The position numbers were made by a program, and so were the translations under genes. Below the pieces are notes generated by a model. That model was given only the letters and a program-made list of their open reading frames with translations, made no database searches and was not told the origin of the DNA. A stretch of 64,000 nucleotides of DNA, taken from Crocinitomicaceae bacterium (GTDB lineage Bacteria; Bacteroidota; Bacteroidia; Flavobacteriales_D; Crocinitomicaceae). Shown piece by piece: positions 55,883-64,000 of the stretch (within the stretch, counting starts at the first letter, position 1; every line of letters starts with the position of its first letter). The stretch covers positions 310,001 through 374,000 of the forward strand of contig JAGOBK010000002.1 in NCBI GenBank assembly GCA_017983465.1, in the 5' to 3' direction.

Positions 55883-55965
55883 TTTTTCTTTAGAATTTTC
55901 TTTTCTAGCCCTTTTTTTACTTCGTGGATTCTTATTATATTTACCCAAACTTAAAATTTTAATTC

Positions 55966-57489
55966 ATGAAAAAACTATTATTCTCAGCTTTATTGCTAGT
56001 GTCAGGAGTAAGTGCTAATGCACAGTTGGCACCGGGAAGTGTAGCTCCAAACTTCACAGTTTCTGCTTACCAACCATGGTTGGCTGCTGCAGGAATGACG
56101 AACAACGGTTCATTTACACTTTATGATTATTTAGATCAAGGTTACACCGTAATTCTTGATGTATCTGCAACTTGGTGTGGTCCATGTTGGAACTACCACC
56201 TTACAGGAGCGTTAGAAGATCTTTACACTGCACATGGTCCTGCTGGAGCACCTGGAGTTTCTGCATCGACTACTGATGACGTTATGGTTATTTGGATCGA
56301 AGGTGACGGAACAACTGCTGACGCAACTATGTTAGATGGAAATGGAGCAATTGGAAACTGGATCGAGCCTGCTGCAGGAACTCAAATTCAATTCCCTATG
56401 GCAAACCCTGCATCTGCATCTGCAACTCAAATCAATAACGATTACAACATCGCTTATTTCCCAACAATCTACAGAATTTGTCCAAACAGAATCATTACTG
56501 AGATCGGTCAAGCAACTGCAGCGAACATTTACAGCGCTATCGGTGACTGTCCTGCACCAGCTTCTCAAGCAACAGACGTTGCTGCTTTAGGTTACACTGG
56601 AGCTTTGGTACACTGTGAAGGTTCTTACACACCATCTGTTCAAATCCAAAATAACGGTACAACTGCATTAACGAGTGCAACTGTTACAATTACAATGGGT
56701 GGAACAACAGTTTCTACAGGTACATACTCTGGAAATTTAGCTACTTACGGTGTTGCTAACGTAACATGTTCTCCAATTGCTTCATTTAATGGTGGTGCAA
56801 TGGCAGTGACAGTTACAACAAACGGTGATGCTTCTGCAGCAAACAATACTACATCTGCAACAATTGCTCTTGCATCAAATGCAGTTTCTCAATTTGTTGT
56901 AGTGAACATTACAACAGATTACTATGCTTCTGAGACATCTTGGAACATCAAAAACAGCACAGGTGCAGTAGTTGCACAAGGTGGTGGTAGCTGGGCAGAT
57001 ATGACTACAGGTGCAGCTGGACAAACAGTTCAAGCACCAGTATTAGTTACGTTAACTCCTTCTCAATGTTACACATTCGAAATCTTGGATGAATACGGTG
57101 ACGGTATCTGTTGTTCATACGGAAACGGAGCTTATTCTGTAACTGACGCTTTAGGTGCAGTTGTATGTTCAGGTTCTGAATTCGCTGCAAGTGAGCAAAA
57201 AGCATTTAAAACAGGTGTTTTAGGATTGAATGAAATGGAAACAATCGCATTGAATGTTTACCCTAATCCAGCTTCAGGTTTATTGAATGTTTCTTTCGAA
57301 GCAAACAATGCTGATTTCGTAATCACTTTAACAGACCTTCAAGGACGTGTAATTTCTTCTAAAGAAATGGCTAACTTGAACGGTACGCAATTGGTTACTT
57401 TCTCAACTGAAAACGTAGCTTCTGGAAGTTACATCGTTACTGTTGCATCTAACGGTACAAAAACAACTAAAAACGTAGTGGTTAGATAA
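55966..57489 (+). CDS. T9SS-exported thioredoxin-like protein
   Basis: A 507-residue protein with a signal peptide (GVSANAQ). An N-terminal redoxin domain has the active-site WCGPC (Cys71, Cys74). A middle beta-rich region is Ala/Thr/Asn-rich. Residues about 375-388 carry the DEYGDGICCSYGNGAY motif seen in a set of secreted T9SS and related proteins. The C-terminus is a T9SS type A sorting domain (VYPNPASGLLNVSF ... TKNVVVR). Ala/Thr-biased composition suggests high expression. It should act outside the cell, and the reduced or oxidised state of its CxxC there is unknown. Confidence 0.88.
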   Translation: MKKLLFSALLLVSGVSANAQLAPGSVAPNFTVSAYQPWLAAAGMTNNGSFTLYDYLDQGYTVILDVSATWCGPCWNYHLTGALEDLYTAHGPAGAPGVSASTTDDVMVIWIEGDGTTADATMLDGNGAIGNWIEPAAGTQIQFPMANPASASATQINNDYNIAYFPTIYRICPNRIITEIGQATAANIYSAIGDCPAPASQATDVAALGYTGALVHCEGSYTPSVQIQNNGTTALTSATVTITMGGTTVSTGTYSGNLATYGVANVTCSPIASFNGGAMAVTVTTNGDASAANNTTSATIALASNAVSQFVVVNITTDYYASETSWNIKNSTGAVVAQGGGSWADMTTGAAGQTVQAPVLVTLTPSQCYTFEILDEYGDGICCSYGNGAYSVTDALGAVVCSGSEFAASEQKAFKTGVLGLNEMETIALNVYPNPASGLLNVSFEANNADFVITLTDLQGRVISSKEMANLNGTQLVTFSTENVASGSYIVTVASNGTKTTKNVVVR

Positions 57490-57506
57490 TCACTCTCACG
57501 ATTTGG

Positions 57507-57535
57507 AAACGCCCTCATTGAGGGCGTTTTTTTTT
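57507..57535 (+). terminator. Intrinsic terminator after the T9SS thioredoxin gene
   Basis: Stem AAACGCCCT / AGGGCGTTT with a 5-nt loop and a nine-base T-run. Confidence 0.88.
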
Positions 57536-57546
57536 GACTATACTTT

Positions 57547-59205
57547 ATGTTTATTCCTTTCCAAGATGGTATTCCTATTGAACTGCCAGACAAATTCACC
57601 TTTCCCTTCTATTATTCACCTCATCCCATTGCACTTGAAGCAGTGGAACTCCTACAAGAACGCTTGAAAACCAAAAACTTTCATCATGATTTTGGAATAG
57701 GGAATACACAAAGAAATGGAGCTATCGGCAAAATGTTCGGTGTGCTGGTTGTGGAAAATCAAATTGGACAATTAGGATACATTGCCGCGTTCTCGGGAAA
57801 ATTAGGAAACTCAAACCATCATGAAGGATTCGTTCCTCCCGTTTATGATCTTCTGGATCCATCTGGTTTTTTTAGAAAGGAAGAAATCGAGGTCAATGAT
57901 TTAACACTGGAACTTCATCGCTTGGAACAAAATCAGGCATACGTGAAATTGAAAAACGAGGTTGAAGCTTTTCGGAATTCATTTTCCAAATGGATTGAAG
58001 TTGAAAAAGCACAGTTGAAAAAGCATAAAAAACAACGTCAAGAAAAACGAGACGCCGCCAATCAACAAGATAGTTTAGCTTATCATCGCCTTATTGAGGA
58101 CTTGAAAGAGGAGAGTATTCGCCAGCAAATTCAATTCAAACAACAGCAATACGCAAAAAAGTTGGCGCTTGATCAATTGGAAGAATCATTGCGTCAATTT
58201 GACAATCAATTGGTCGAATTACGCGAAAAAAGAGCAGCTATGTCTGCCGACATACAGCGACGCATCTTTGAATCATATACCTTTTTGAATGCTGCACAGG
58301 AAACAAAAAGTTTATTAGCCATTTTTAAGGAAACACCTTTTCAAACTCCGCCAGCCGGCGCGGGAGAATGTGCCGCACCTAAATTGTTGCAATATGCATT
58401 TTTACATCAGCTCAAGCCAATTGCTTTAGCCGAATTTTGGTGGGGTATGTCGCCCGAATCTGAAGTGAAAATCCACCAAGAATTTTATCCGGCTTGTCGA
58501 GGAAAATGTGAACCCATCCTTTCTCATATGTTAAATGGGATTGAACTAGACGTCAACCCAATGAGCATAAATCCAGCGGAAGGAAAAGAATTGGAAATTT
58601 TATTTGAAGACGAATACCTTTTACTTGTCAATAAACCCGCAGAATTTTTATCGGTTCCTGGAAAATCAATTGACGATTCTGTTCAAACAAGAATACAGCA
58701 TCTCTATCCATACGCCACGGGGCCATTACTCGTTCATCGACTTGATATGTCCACATCCGGAATCATACTCATTGCTAAAAAGAAGGATATTCATGAGTCA
58801 CTGCAAAAACAATTTCTAAAACGAAGTGTAGAGAAACGTTATGTTGCCTTGTTGCAAGGGTATGTGAAATCATCTCAAGGAGAAATTGAACTTCCACTTC
58901 GCGTAGACTTAGAAGACCGTCCTAGACAATTAGTTTGTTATGAACACGGAAAGCATGCATTGACTAAATACGAGGTCTTAGAGCGCACGAAAGGACACAC
59001 ACGCGTCTATTTCTATCCACATACCGGAAGAACACATCAATTACGTGTCCATGCTGCACATGCAAGCGGATTAAACGCTCCAATCATTGGGGATGATTTA
59101 TATGGACAGAAATCAGATCGCTTGTATCTCCACGCCGAATACTTTAGTTTTTGGCACCCAATCACGAAAGAACGTGTCGAAATCACGTGTCCAGCACCAT
59201 TCTAA
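57547..59205 (+). CDS. Pseudouridine synthase, RluA family, with long N-terminal extension
   Basis: A 552-residue protein. The C-terminal 200 residues form the RluA-type catalytic domain with HRLDMSTSGI (catalytic Asp400) and the segment TGRTHQLRVH. The N-terminal about 340 residues are an extension typical of the Bacteroidota/Vibrio long RluA group, including a Lys/Gln/Glu-rich coiled-coil stretch (about 110-250) and a region with CAAPKLLQYAF. It should modify uridines in rRNA or tRNA. Ends directly against ispG (no gap) in convergent orientation. Confidence 0.9.
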   Translation: MFIPFQDGIPIELPDKFTFPFYYSPHPIALEAVELLQERLKTKNFHHDFGIGNTQRNGAIGKMFGVLVVENQIGQLGYIAAFSGKLGNSNHHEGFVPPVYDLLDPSGFFRKEEIEVNDLTLELHRLEQNQAYVKLKNEVEAFRNSFSKWIEVEKAQLKKHKKQRQEKRDAANQQDSLAYHRLIEDLKEESIRQQIQFKQQQYAKKLALDQLEESLRQFDNQLVELREKRAAMSADIQRRIFESYTFLNAAQETKSLLAIFKETPFQTPPAGAGECAAPKLLQYAFLHQLKPIALAEFWWGMSPESEVKIHQEFYPACRGKCEPILSHMLNGIELDVNPMSINPAEGKELEILFEDEYLLLVNKPAEFLSVPGKSIDDSVQTRIQHLYPYATGPLLVHRLDMSTSGIILIAKKKDIHESLQKQFLKRSVEKRYVALLQGYVKSSQGEIELPLRVDLEDRPRQLVCYEHGKHALTKYEVLERTKGHTRVYFYPHTGRTHQLRVHAAHASGLNAPIIGDDLYGQKSDRLYLHAEYFSFWHPITKERVEITCPAPF

Positions 59206-61116
59206 CTAGGATCGTTCTACCCAATCGCCGTGCTCTTTGATCAAATCAATCAAGGAATCAACAGCTTCTTCGGCAGCGACATTTTTGCGGACCACAGTTT
59301 TCTCTTTGTATAAATTGATTTTACCCGGACCTGTTCCAACGTATCCATAATCAGCATCGGCCATTTCTCCTGGACCGTTGACAATACAACCCATGATGCC
59401 AATTTTAATTCCTTTGAGATGTGAAGTGCGTTCACGGATTTTAGCCGTTGTTTCTTGTAAATCAAACAAGGTTCGACCACATGAAGGACAAGAGATATAT
59501 TCAGTTTTTGAAATACGAGTTCTAGTTGCTTGAAGAATACCAAAGGCTGTAGAATTAATCAAGGTATTCGGTTGATCTCCACTTATCCAAATCCCATCAC
59601 CGTATCCATCGATGAATAAAGATCCAGCATCACTGGAAACATTTAATTGGAATTTCTCCACATCGCCTTCCTTCGAATCTATTTTGATGATCACCGGAAA
59701 GTCGAGTGTTTGTTCAGCTAACTGGCTGAAAAAGTGCCTAAACAACTGTGTTTTATTGTCGTATTTTGTGGAAACAATTAGTGACAAATTTGCATATTCA
59801 GCAAGTATCGTTGGAAGTCCTTCTTCTGCTGTCAAGCTTAAAAACGCACGTTGGTCTTTCGGAAGTTCAGTTAGTTGGTCTACGTTAATTAATGGATAGA
59901 ATCCAATACGTTCAGAATACTGTACTTTCCATGACTTGAAATCACAAATAACACCAAGTGTTCCAGGAACTTCAAAATTCAAGGAATTTGAACCAATATA
60001 AACGTAATCGGCGGCGAGATCTTGAAGGTTCCATTTATCTAAAGTAACGGAATAATTGTAGCCAAATCCGTAGAAATTAGCTGGAATAAGTTCTGATTTA
60101 TCGGACATATCTGCCACCACAACAGGCACGTGTTTTCCGCCTATGTTGTGAATTTCACGACTGATTCTTCGAGAATATTCGAAGGGATTGTGCGAAAGTT
60201 TCGAAGCATCTAGTGTGAGTGGATAAACGGATTGATTTTGGTATTTTTCTGCCAATTTTCGTGCTACTGGAATTTCGAATTCTGGTTCTTCGGTTAAGGA
60301 AACACGGATGGTATCTCCAATCCCATCTTCCAATAAAGCCCCAATCCCAACCGCAGATTTAATGCGTCCGTCTTCGCCGTCACCCGCTTCTGTAACACCT
60401 AAATGTAAGGGATAACAACGTCCATTTTGCAACATACGATGCACCAATAAACGATATGCTTGCACCATTACGAGTGTGTTACTAGCTTTCATGGAAATCA
60501 CCAGTTCATGGAAATCGTTTTTTTCACAAATTTGGATGAATTCCATCGCAGATTCTACCATTCCTTCTGGTGTATCACCATAACGACTTAAAATGCGGTC
60601 TGATAAGGAACCATGATTCGTTCCAATCCGCATAGCTGTTCCATATTCTTTACAGAGGTTCACTAAAGGCGTGAACTTCGTTTCAATGCGAATAAGTTCC
60701 GCCTGATAACTTTCGTCGGTGTAATCTATCTCTTCAAACTTCTTTTTATCGGCATAGTTTCCGGGATTTACACGTACTTTTTCAATCAATTTTGCCGCAA
60801 TTTCTGCTGCATTCGGTGTAAAGTGAATATCGGCAACTAATGGAACATGGTATCCAAGTTCTGCTAGTTTTGTGTGAATGATACCCAAGTTCTCTGCTTC
60901 GTTTTTACTTGGCGCGGTTAAACGAACCAATTCACATCCAGCATCGATCATTCGGATACTTTGCGCGACAGAACCTTCTGTATCCATCGTATCTGTTGTT
61001 GTCATCGATTGTAGTCGAATGGGATGCTCTCCACCTAAAGTTAATTGACCGATACGCACCTCCATCGTTGGAAGTCGTTTTCGGTTAAATGGATCAATGC
61101 AATAAGTTGAATTCAT
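59206..61116 (-). CDS. ispG: 4-hydroxy-3-methylbut-2-en-1-yl diphosphate synthase (long form)
   Basis: A 636-residue IspG/GcpE, the [4Fe-4S] enzyme of the sixth MEP-pathway step. The catalytic N-terminus has IRLQSMTTTDT and VPLVADIHF. The Fe-S ligands at the C-terminus are Cys543 and Cys546 (SCPSCGRTLFD) and Cys577 (GCIVNGPGEM). A central insertion of roughly 250 residues gives the long form typical of Bacteroidota, Chlamydiae and plants. A -7 element (TACTTTTG on the minus strand, 61142-61149) lies upstream. Confidence 0.95.
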   Translation of the reverse strand: MNSTYCIDPFNRKRLPTMEVRIGQLTLGGEHPIRLQSMTTTDTMDTEGSVAQSIRMIDAGCELVRLTAPSKNEAENLGIIHTKLAELGYHVPLVADIHFTPNAAEIAAKLIEKVRVNPGNYADKKKFEEIDYTDESYQAELIRIETKFTPLVNLCKEYGTAMRIGTNHGSLSDRILSRYGDTPEGMVESAMEFIQICEKNDFHELVISMKASNTLVMVQAYRLLVHRMLQNGRCYPLHLGVTEAGDGEDGRIKSAVGIGALLEDGIGDTIRVSLTEEPEFEIPVARKLAEKYQNQSVYPLTLDASKLSHNPFEYSRRISREIHNIGGKHVPVVVADMSDKSELIPANFYGFGYNYSVTLDKWNLQDLAADYVYIGSNSLNFEVPGTLGVICDFKSWKVQYSERIGFYPLINVDQLTELPKDQRAFLSLTAEEGLPTILAEYANLSLIVSTKYDNKTQLFRHFFSQLAEQTLDFPVIIKIDSKEGDVEKFQLNVSSDAGSLFIDGYGDGIWISGDQPNTLINSTAFGILQATRTRISKTEYISCPSCGRTLFDLQETTAKIRERTSHLKGIKIGIMGCIVNGPGEMADADYGYVGTGPGKINLYKEKTVVRKNVAAEEAVDSLIDLIKEHGDWVERS

Positions 61117-61141
61117 GAACGAGATGTGTAAGTAAGCATAA

Positions 61142-61149
61142 CAAAAGTA
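61142..61149 (-). promoter_or_regulatory. ispG -7 element
   Basis: TACTTTTG on the minus strand, a perfect TAnnTTTG, 25 bp before the ispG ATG. Confidence 0.55.
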
Positions 61150-61216
61150 CGGATAGTTTGTTTTTTAAATTGGGAATTTGGTGTGATATTTGTTTCGTCG
61201 AAAATTAAAAAGATCA

Positions 61217-61840
61217 ATGAGTATTTTAAAAGGACTTTTACCCGTATTCATTTTGTTTTTATTCGTGTCCTGTGAACATGATGAAAAGAAATCCTCACCG
61301 AAGAAGATTCTAGCGAAAGCGGTGATTCAGCAGACACCTAAAGTGCACAAGTCCCCAAAGACGGAGAAGCAAACGCGACGAATCATACCAGAAAAAATTC
61401 CAATGGTGTTCATTGATCCGCACCCACCCGGACCGGAACCCGACCCGCTTCCGTATGATCCGGGAGAACCACCTGTTGTTTATCCAACAGGTGATCCAGT
61501 CGTGATAAAAGCGGATACTATTTATGATTTTCCTCCGTACATGCCTGAATTTCCAGGTGGTCAACAAGCATTAATCGATTACCTTCAAAAAAATTTAGTT
61601 TATCCCGAAGATGCAAAAGAACAAGGAATTGAAGGCAAAGTATATGTGAGCTTCGTTGTTTTTGAGGATGGAAGTATTCAACAAGTAACTATCCTTCGCG
61701 GGATTAAGGGAAATAATTCTTGTGAAAAGGAAGTGCTTCGTTTGATTAAACGTATGCCAAATTGGATTCCAGGTAAAGATAATGTTGGAAACGAGTTAAA
61801 GGCACGAGTAAAAATACCCGTAGTTTTCAACTTGGATTAG
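61217..61840 (+). CDS. TonB C-terminal-domain lipoprotein
   Basis: A 207-residue predicted lipoprotein (lipobox LFLFVSC) with a Pro/Lys-rich linker of about 70 residues (repeated Pro-containing segments) and a C-terminal TonB domain (about 110-207) with PEFPGGQQALIDYLQKN and the GKVYVSFVVFEDG segment. It lacks the N-terminal membrane helix of a classical TonB. It may be a sensing or structural variant rather than an energy transducer. ATG 61217 is chosen because a weak promoter-like element (GATATTTG, 61185-61192) overlaps an upstream TTG start at 61190. Confidence 0.82.
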   Translation: MSILKGLLPVFILFLFVSCEHDEKKSSPKKILAKAVIQQTPKVHKSPKTEKQTRRIIPEKIPMVFIDPHPPGPEPDPLPYDPGEPPVVYPTGDPVVIKADTIYDFPPYMPEFPGGQQALIDYLQKNLVYPEDAKEQGIEGKVYVSFVVFEDGSIQQVTILRGIKGNNSCEKEVLRLIKRMPNWIPGKDNVGNELKARVKIPVVFNLD

Positions 61841-64000
61841 TCAACGGTTGGCAAGTCTAGACGGAAGGTTGTTCCAATATTTACTTTAGATTCAAAAGAA
61901 ATCGTTCCCCCATGTTTTTCTACGATTTGTTTCACCAAGGAAAGTCCGATGCCACTGCCTGATGACTTGGTAGTGAAATGTGGGGTGAAAATACGCTCGG
62001 ACTCTTCGTCTGAAATACCACAGCCATTATCACTGACTTCCATCAAACACTGATGATCAACAACAGAAATGCTGACGCGTATTTTTCCTAGTTCGATACC
62101 GATTAAAGCCTGCTGTGAATTTTGCAGTAAATTAACCATCACCTGTGTCCACAAATTACGGTCTACATTGACGAAAATGGCTTGAGTTGGTTTGTCAAAC
62201 TCAAAGGTGATTTGCCCTTCATTTTCGTATAAATGCACCACCTTTTCAATCATTTCCACCATGTTTTCTCGTTGGAAAATGGGTTCAGGCATTTTAGCGA
62301 AATCCGAGAATTCATTTGCAATTCGTGCTAAGCCATCAATCTGTTCGATGATGGAATGAAGGACACGATTCAAGTGTTTTTCGCCTTCTTCATCCTTTGG
62401 ATCGTAACTTCTCAATAGATGCTGAATACTTAACTTCATCGGTGTCAATGGATTCTTGATTTCATGAGCAATTTGCTGTGCCATTTCACGCCATGCGGAT
62501 TCTCGTTCGGTTGAAGCTAATTTTTGAGCGGCAATTTTGAGTTCGTCTAATTTGTCGTTGTAAGCTTGAACGATGGTGCCAATTTCATCTTTTTGTTGGT
62601 AGTTGATATGCTTGTTTTCTTTTCCAAACTGAATATTGGACATGTGTTTTTTCAAAATGTTCAATGGTTCTATTAACCAATTTGAAACCATGAGTCCGAT
62701 GATGACAGAAAGAGCAAGTAACAGAATAAACACATTGATAATAGAGGTAACAAAGGTTTCTATTTGATTTTCATATTCTTGCTGCTGTCCAAAATGCTGT
62801 AAATTCACATACCCAATTTCTTTTCTGTTTTCGTTATAAATAGGAAGGTAGGAGGAAATAAAAGAAAGTTTGCCGATCTCTTCGGAATGCGAGAAGGAAC
62901 TCTTGTTTTTTAACTGAAGTTCGGCGAGTGCTAACGGATTCATTTGTTCACTGATTAATCCTAAATCGAAGATTTTAGGTCTCGAGCTTGCTACGAGTAG
63001 TCCATGTTTGTCATAGACATTTAAATCGGTATGGAAAATGGATGAGATTTTCCGAAGGGTATTTTGTAAATGTGTTCGATCCTTTAGGACGGTCAACGAA
63101 GCGTTTTTTGCCACTTTAGAACGCAACTCTTCTTGGATCGAACTTAACTTATCTTGAATATTCGATCGTGTAAAATCTTCATATTGTTTACCCACAAAAA
63201 TTCCACTTCCTACGCCGTATAACAACAATGAAAGTACCAATACAAGGATAAACGCAATTTGGATTTTAAACGCAAAGGATAGATCAATTCCACTTATGAC
63301 AGCCCTTCCATTAATCATGTAAATGATGACCATCAATAACCCCCAAAAACAGAAAATATAAGCGAAAGAGGTAATGTAGTCAAACCAACTTTTAGACATG
63401 ATGGATATCACGATGGCATTTTGGTTTGACTTTCGATAGTAGTAGTGATGGTAACCTTCCTGCTTAAACGAGCCTTCAATTTTGTTTGTCGGGAGAAAGG
63501 AAAAAATGGAAACAGGGTAGTTAAATGAACCTGATTGATGAATTAAATGCCCCTCCGTATATTTCGCAATGGAGTATTCTTCCAAATCACGAATGACATT
63601 GGCTTCGTCAGAAATGAGTAACCTTGGAAAGCCAATTTCTTCTGGAATTCTTTTGGACTTTAGTCGAACATATAGAAAAATGAATTTTTCTCCTAGCGTG
63701 ATTTTCTGCAAAATCACATAGGTTAATCCTTCCTCCTCATGAGGCATGAAATACATCGAAGGATCAATATCTGAGGAACTTCCGTGTCGGTGAATTAGCT
63801 CATTGATTTGCTCGAAAGAAGTTGAATCCTTAGAGAAAAACGAGACTCCTTTGTCAGTGAATACATCAAGAGATAAGTCGTAGCCGTCCCAGATTCCATG
63901 AAAGTACCTTTTTTCCAGAATAGCGCTTAAGGTCCCAACTTCAATGGACATTGACATGTCTGCGGAAAATTGATGGAATATACGATCAGAAGTTAGTTTT
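61837..64000 (-). CDS. Sensor histidine kinase, NtrY-like, incomplete at the window edge
   Basis: The frame is open through base 64000, so the N-terminus is missing; the Met at 63957 is internal, since coding-like residues (FHQFSAD) continue before it. From there 706 residues remain. They include an extracytoplasmic sensor region, three membrane segments, a HAMP domain (about 425-480) and the phosphoacceptor His498 (counted from that Met) in IAHEIKNPLTPMKLS. The HATPase domain has DNGCGISDEESERIF and SSGSGIGLSLVKQIVEKHGG. It resembles NtrY-type kinases. No response regulator is in the window. The 3' end overlaps the TonB-domain gene tail-to-tail by 4 bp. Confidence 0.88.
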   Translation of the reverse strand, partial: KLTSDRIFHQFSADMSMSIEVGTLSAILEKRYFHGIWDGYDLSLDVFTDKGVSFFSKDSTSFEQINELIHRHGSSSDIDPSMYFMPHEEEGLTYVILQKITLGEKFIFLYVRLKSKRIPEEIGFPRLLISDEANVIRDLEEYSIAKYTEGHLIHQSGSFNYPVSIFSFLPTNKIEGSFKQEGYHHYYYRKSNQNAIVISIMSKSWFDYITSFAYIFCFWGLLMVIIYMINGRAVISGIDLSFAFKIQIAFILVLVLSLLLYGVGSGIFVGKQYEDFTRSNIQDKLSSIQEELRSKVAKNASLTVLKDRTHLQNTLRKISSIFHTDLNVYDKHGLLVASSRPKIFDLGLISEQMNPLALAELQLKNKSSFSHSEEIGKLSFISSYLPIYNENRKEIGYVNLQHFGQQQEYENQIETFVTSIINVFILLLALSVIIGLMVSNWLIEPLNILKKHMSNIQFGKENKHINYQQKDEIGTIVQAYNDKLDELKIAAQKLASTERESAWREMAQQIAHEIKNPLTPMKLSIQHLLRSYDPKDEEGEKHLNRVLHSIIEQIDGLARIANEFSDFAKMPEPIFQRENMVEMIEKVVHLYENEGQITFEFDKPTQAIFVNVDRNLWTQVMVNLLQNSQQALIGIELGKIRVSISVVDHQCLMEVSDNGCGISDEESERIFTPHFTTKSSGSGIGLSLVKQIVEKHGGTISFESKVNIGTTFRLDLPTVD

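Noticed and set aside
63955-63957. The Met at 63957 as the true kinase start
   Set aside because: The frame stays open to base 64000 with coding-like sequence, so the gene is cut by the window edge.

Overview
This window is an ordinary chromosomal stretch from a member of the Bacteroidota, most likely order Flavobacteriales (something like Crocinitomicaceae/Fluviicola; genus-level placement is inference). Supporting signs are the AT-rich sequence, promoters of the TAnnTTTG type, almost no Shine-Dalgarno sequences, type IX secretion (T9SS) C-terminal sorting domains, a gliding-associated CHU_C domain, a long-form IspG, a fused lycopene cyclase, a single-subunit SdhC, and DUF4271, DUF5362, DUF6029 and Omp28-type proteins. 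I see no insertion sequence, prophage, CRISPR array, rRNA or obvious island.

Layout. 1-7140 (+): the end of an M20 peptidase, an LEA2-type lipoprotein, polA, rseP and a paaZ-type bifunctional gene, closed by a bidirectional terminator. 7210-11021: an MMPL/RND transporter (-), an AlkB-like dioxygenase (+) and tRNA-Gly/tRNA-Leu (-). 11045-15201 (-): three carotenoid genes (lycopene cyclase, crtZ, a CruF-like hydratase), a sugar-epimerase-like SDR and hemL. 15244-19739: kynU, purN (-), acpP-fabF-rnc and a small membrane protein. 19861-26143 (-): the succinate dehydrogenase operon sdhCAB, an LD-carboxypeptidase, ispD and a lipid kinase. 26249-29664: a membrane protein, an ECF sigma factor with a membrane-anchored CHU_C partner (-), and a TlpA-domain protein. 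29726-35903 (-): mreB, purH, nrdA and nrdB.

35904-36348 is the only long gene-free stretch and carries several short repeats. 36349-42416 (+): comF-like, an FAD oxidoreductase, DUF5362, lepA, a cytochrome b-like protein, a cytochrome c lipoprotein and hflX. 42413-45365 (-): rnr and a T9SS cargo protein. 45501-53142 (+): a TlpA / DUF6029 barrel / Omp28 lipoprotein set, rpoN, two envelope proteins and a TPR protein. 53143-64000: glutaryl-CoA-type dehydrogenase (-), DUF4271 and hemD (+), a T9SS-exported thioredoxin-like protein, a long RluA-type pseudouridine synthase, ispG (-), a TonB-domain lipoprotein (+) and an NtrY-like sensor kinase (-) that runs off the right edge.

The window is mainly housekeeping: DNA replication and dNTP supply (polA, nrdAB), isoprenoids by the MEP route (ispD, ispG) feeding carotenoids, tetrapyrroles (hemL, hemD), respiration (sdhCAB, cytochrome c), cell shape and envelope. 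The parts most worth a second look are the secreted redox/outer-membrane cluster at 44613-48629, the sigma/CHU_C pair at 26955-28347, the periplasmic insertion in SdhC, head-on promoters between hemL and kynU, and the repeat-bearing region upstream of nrdB.
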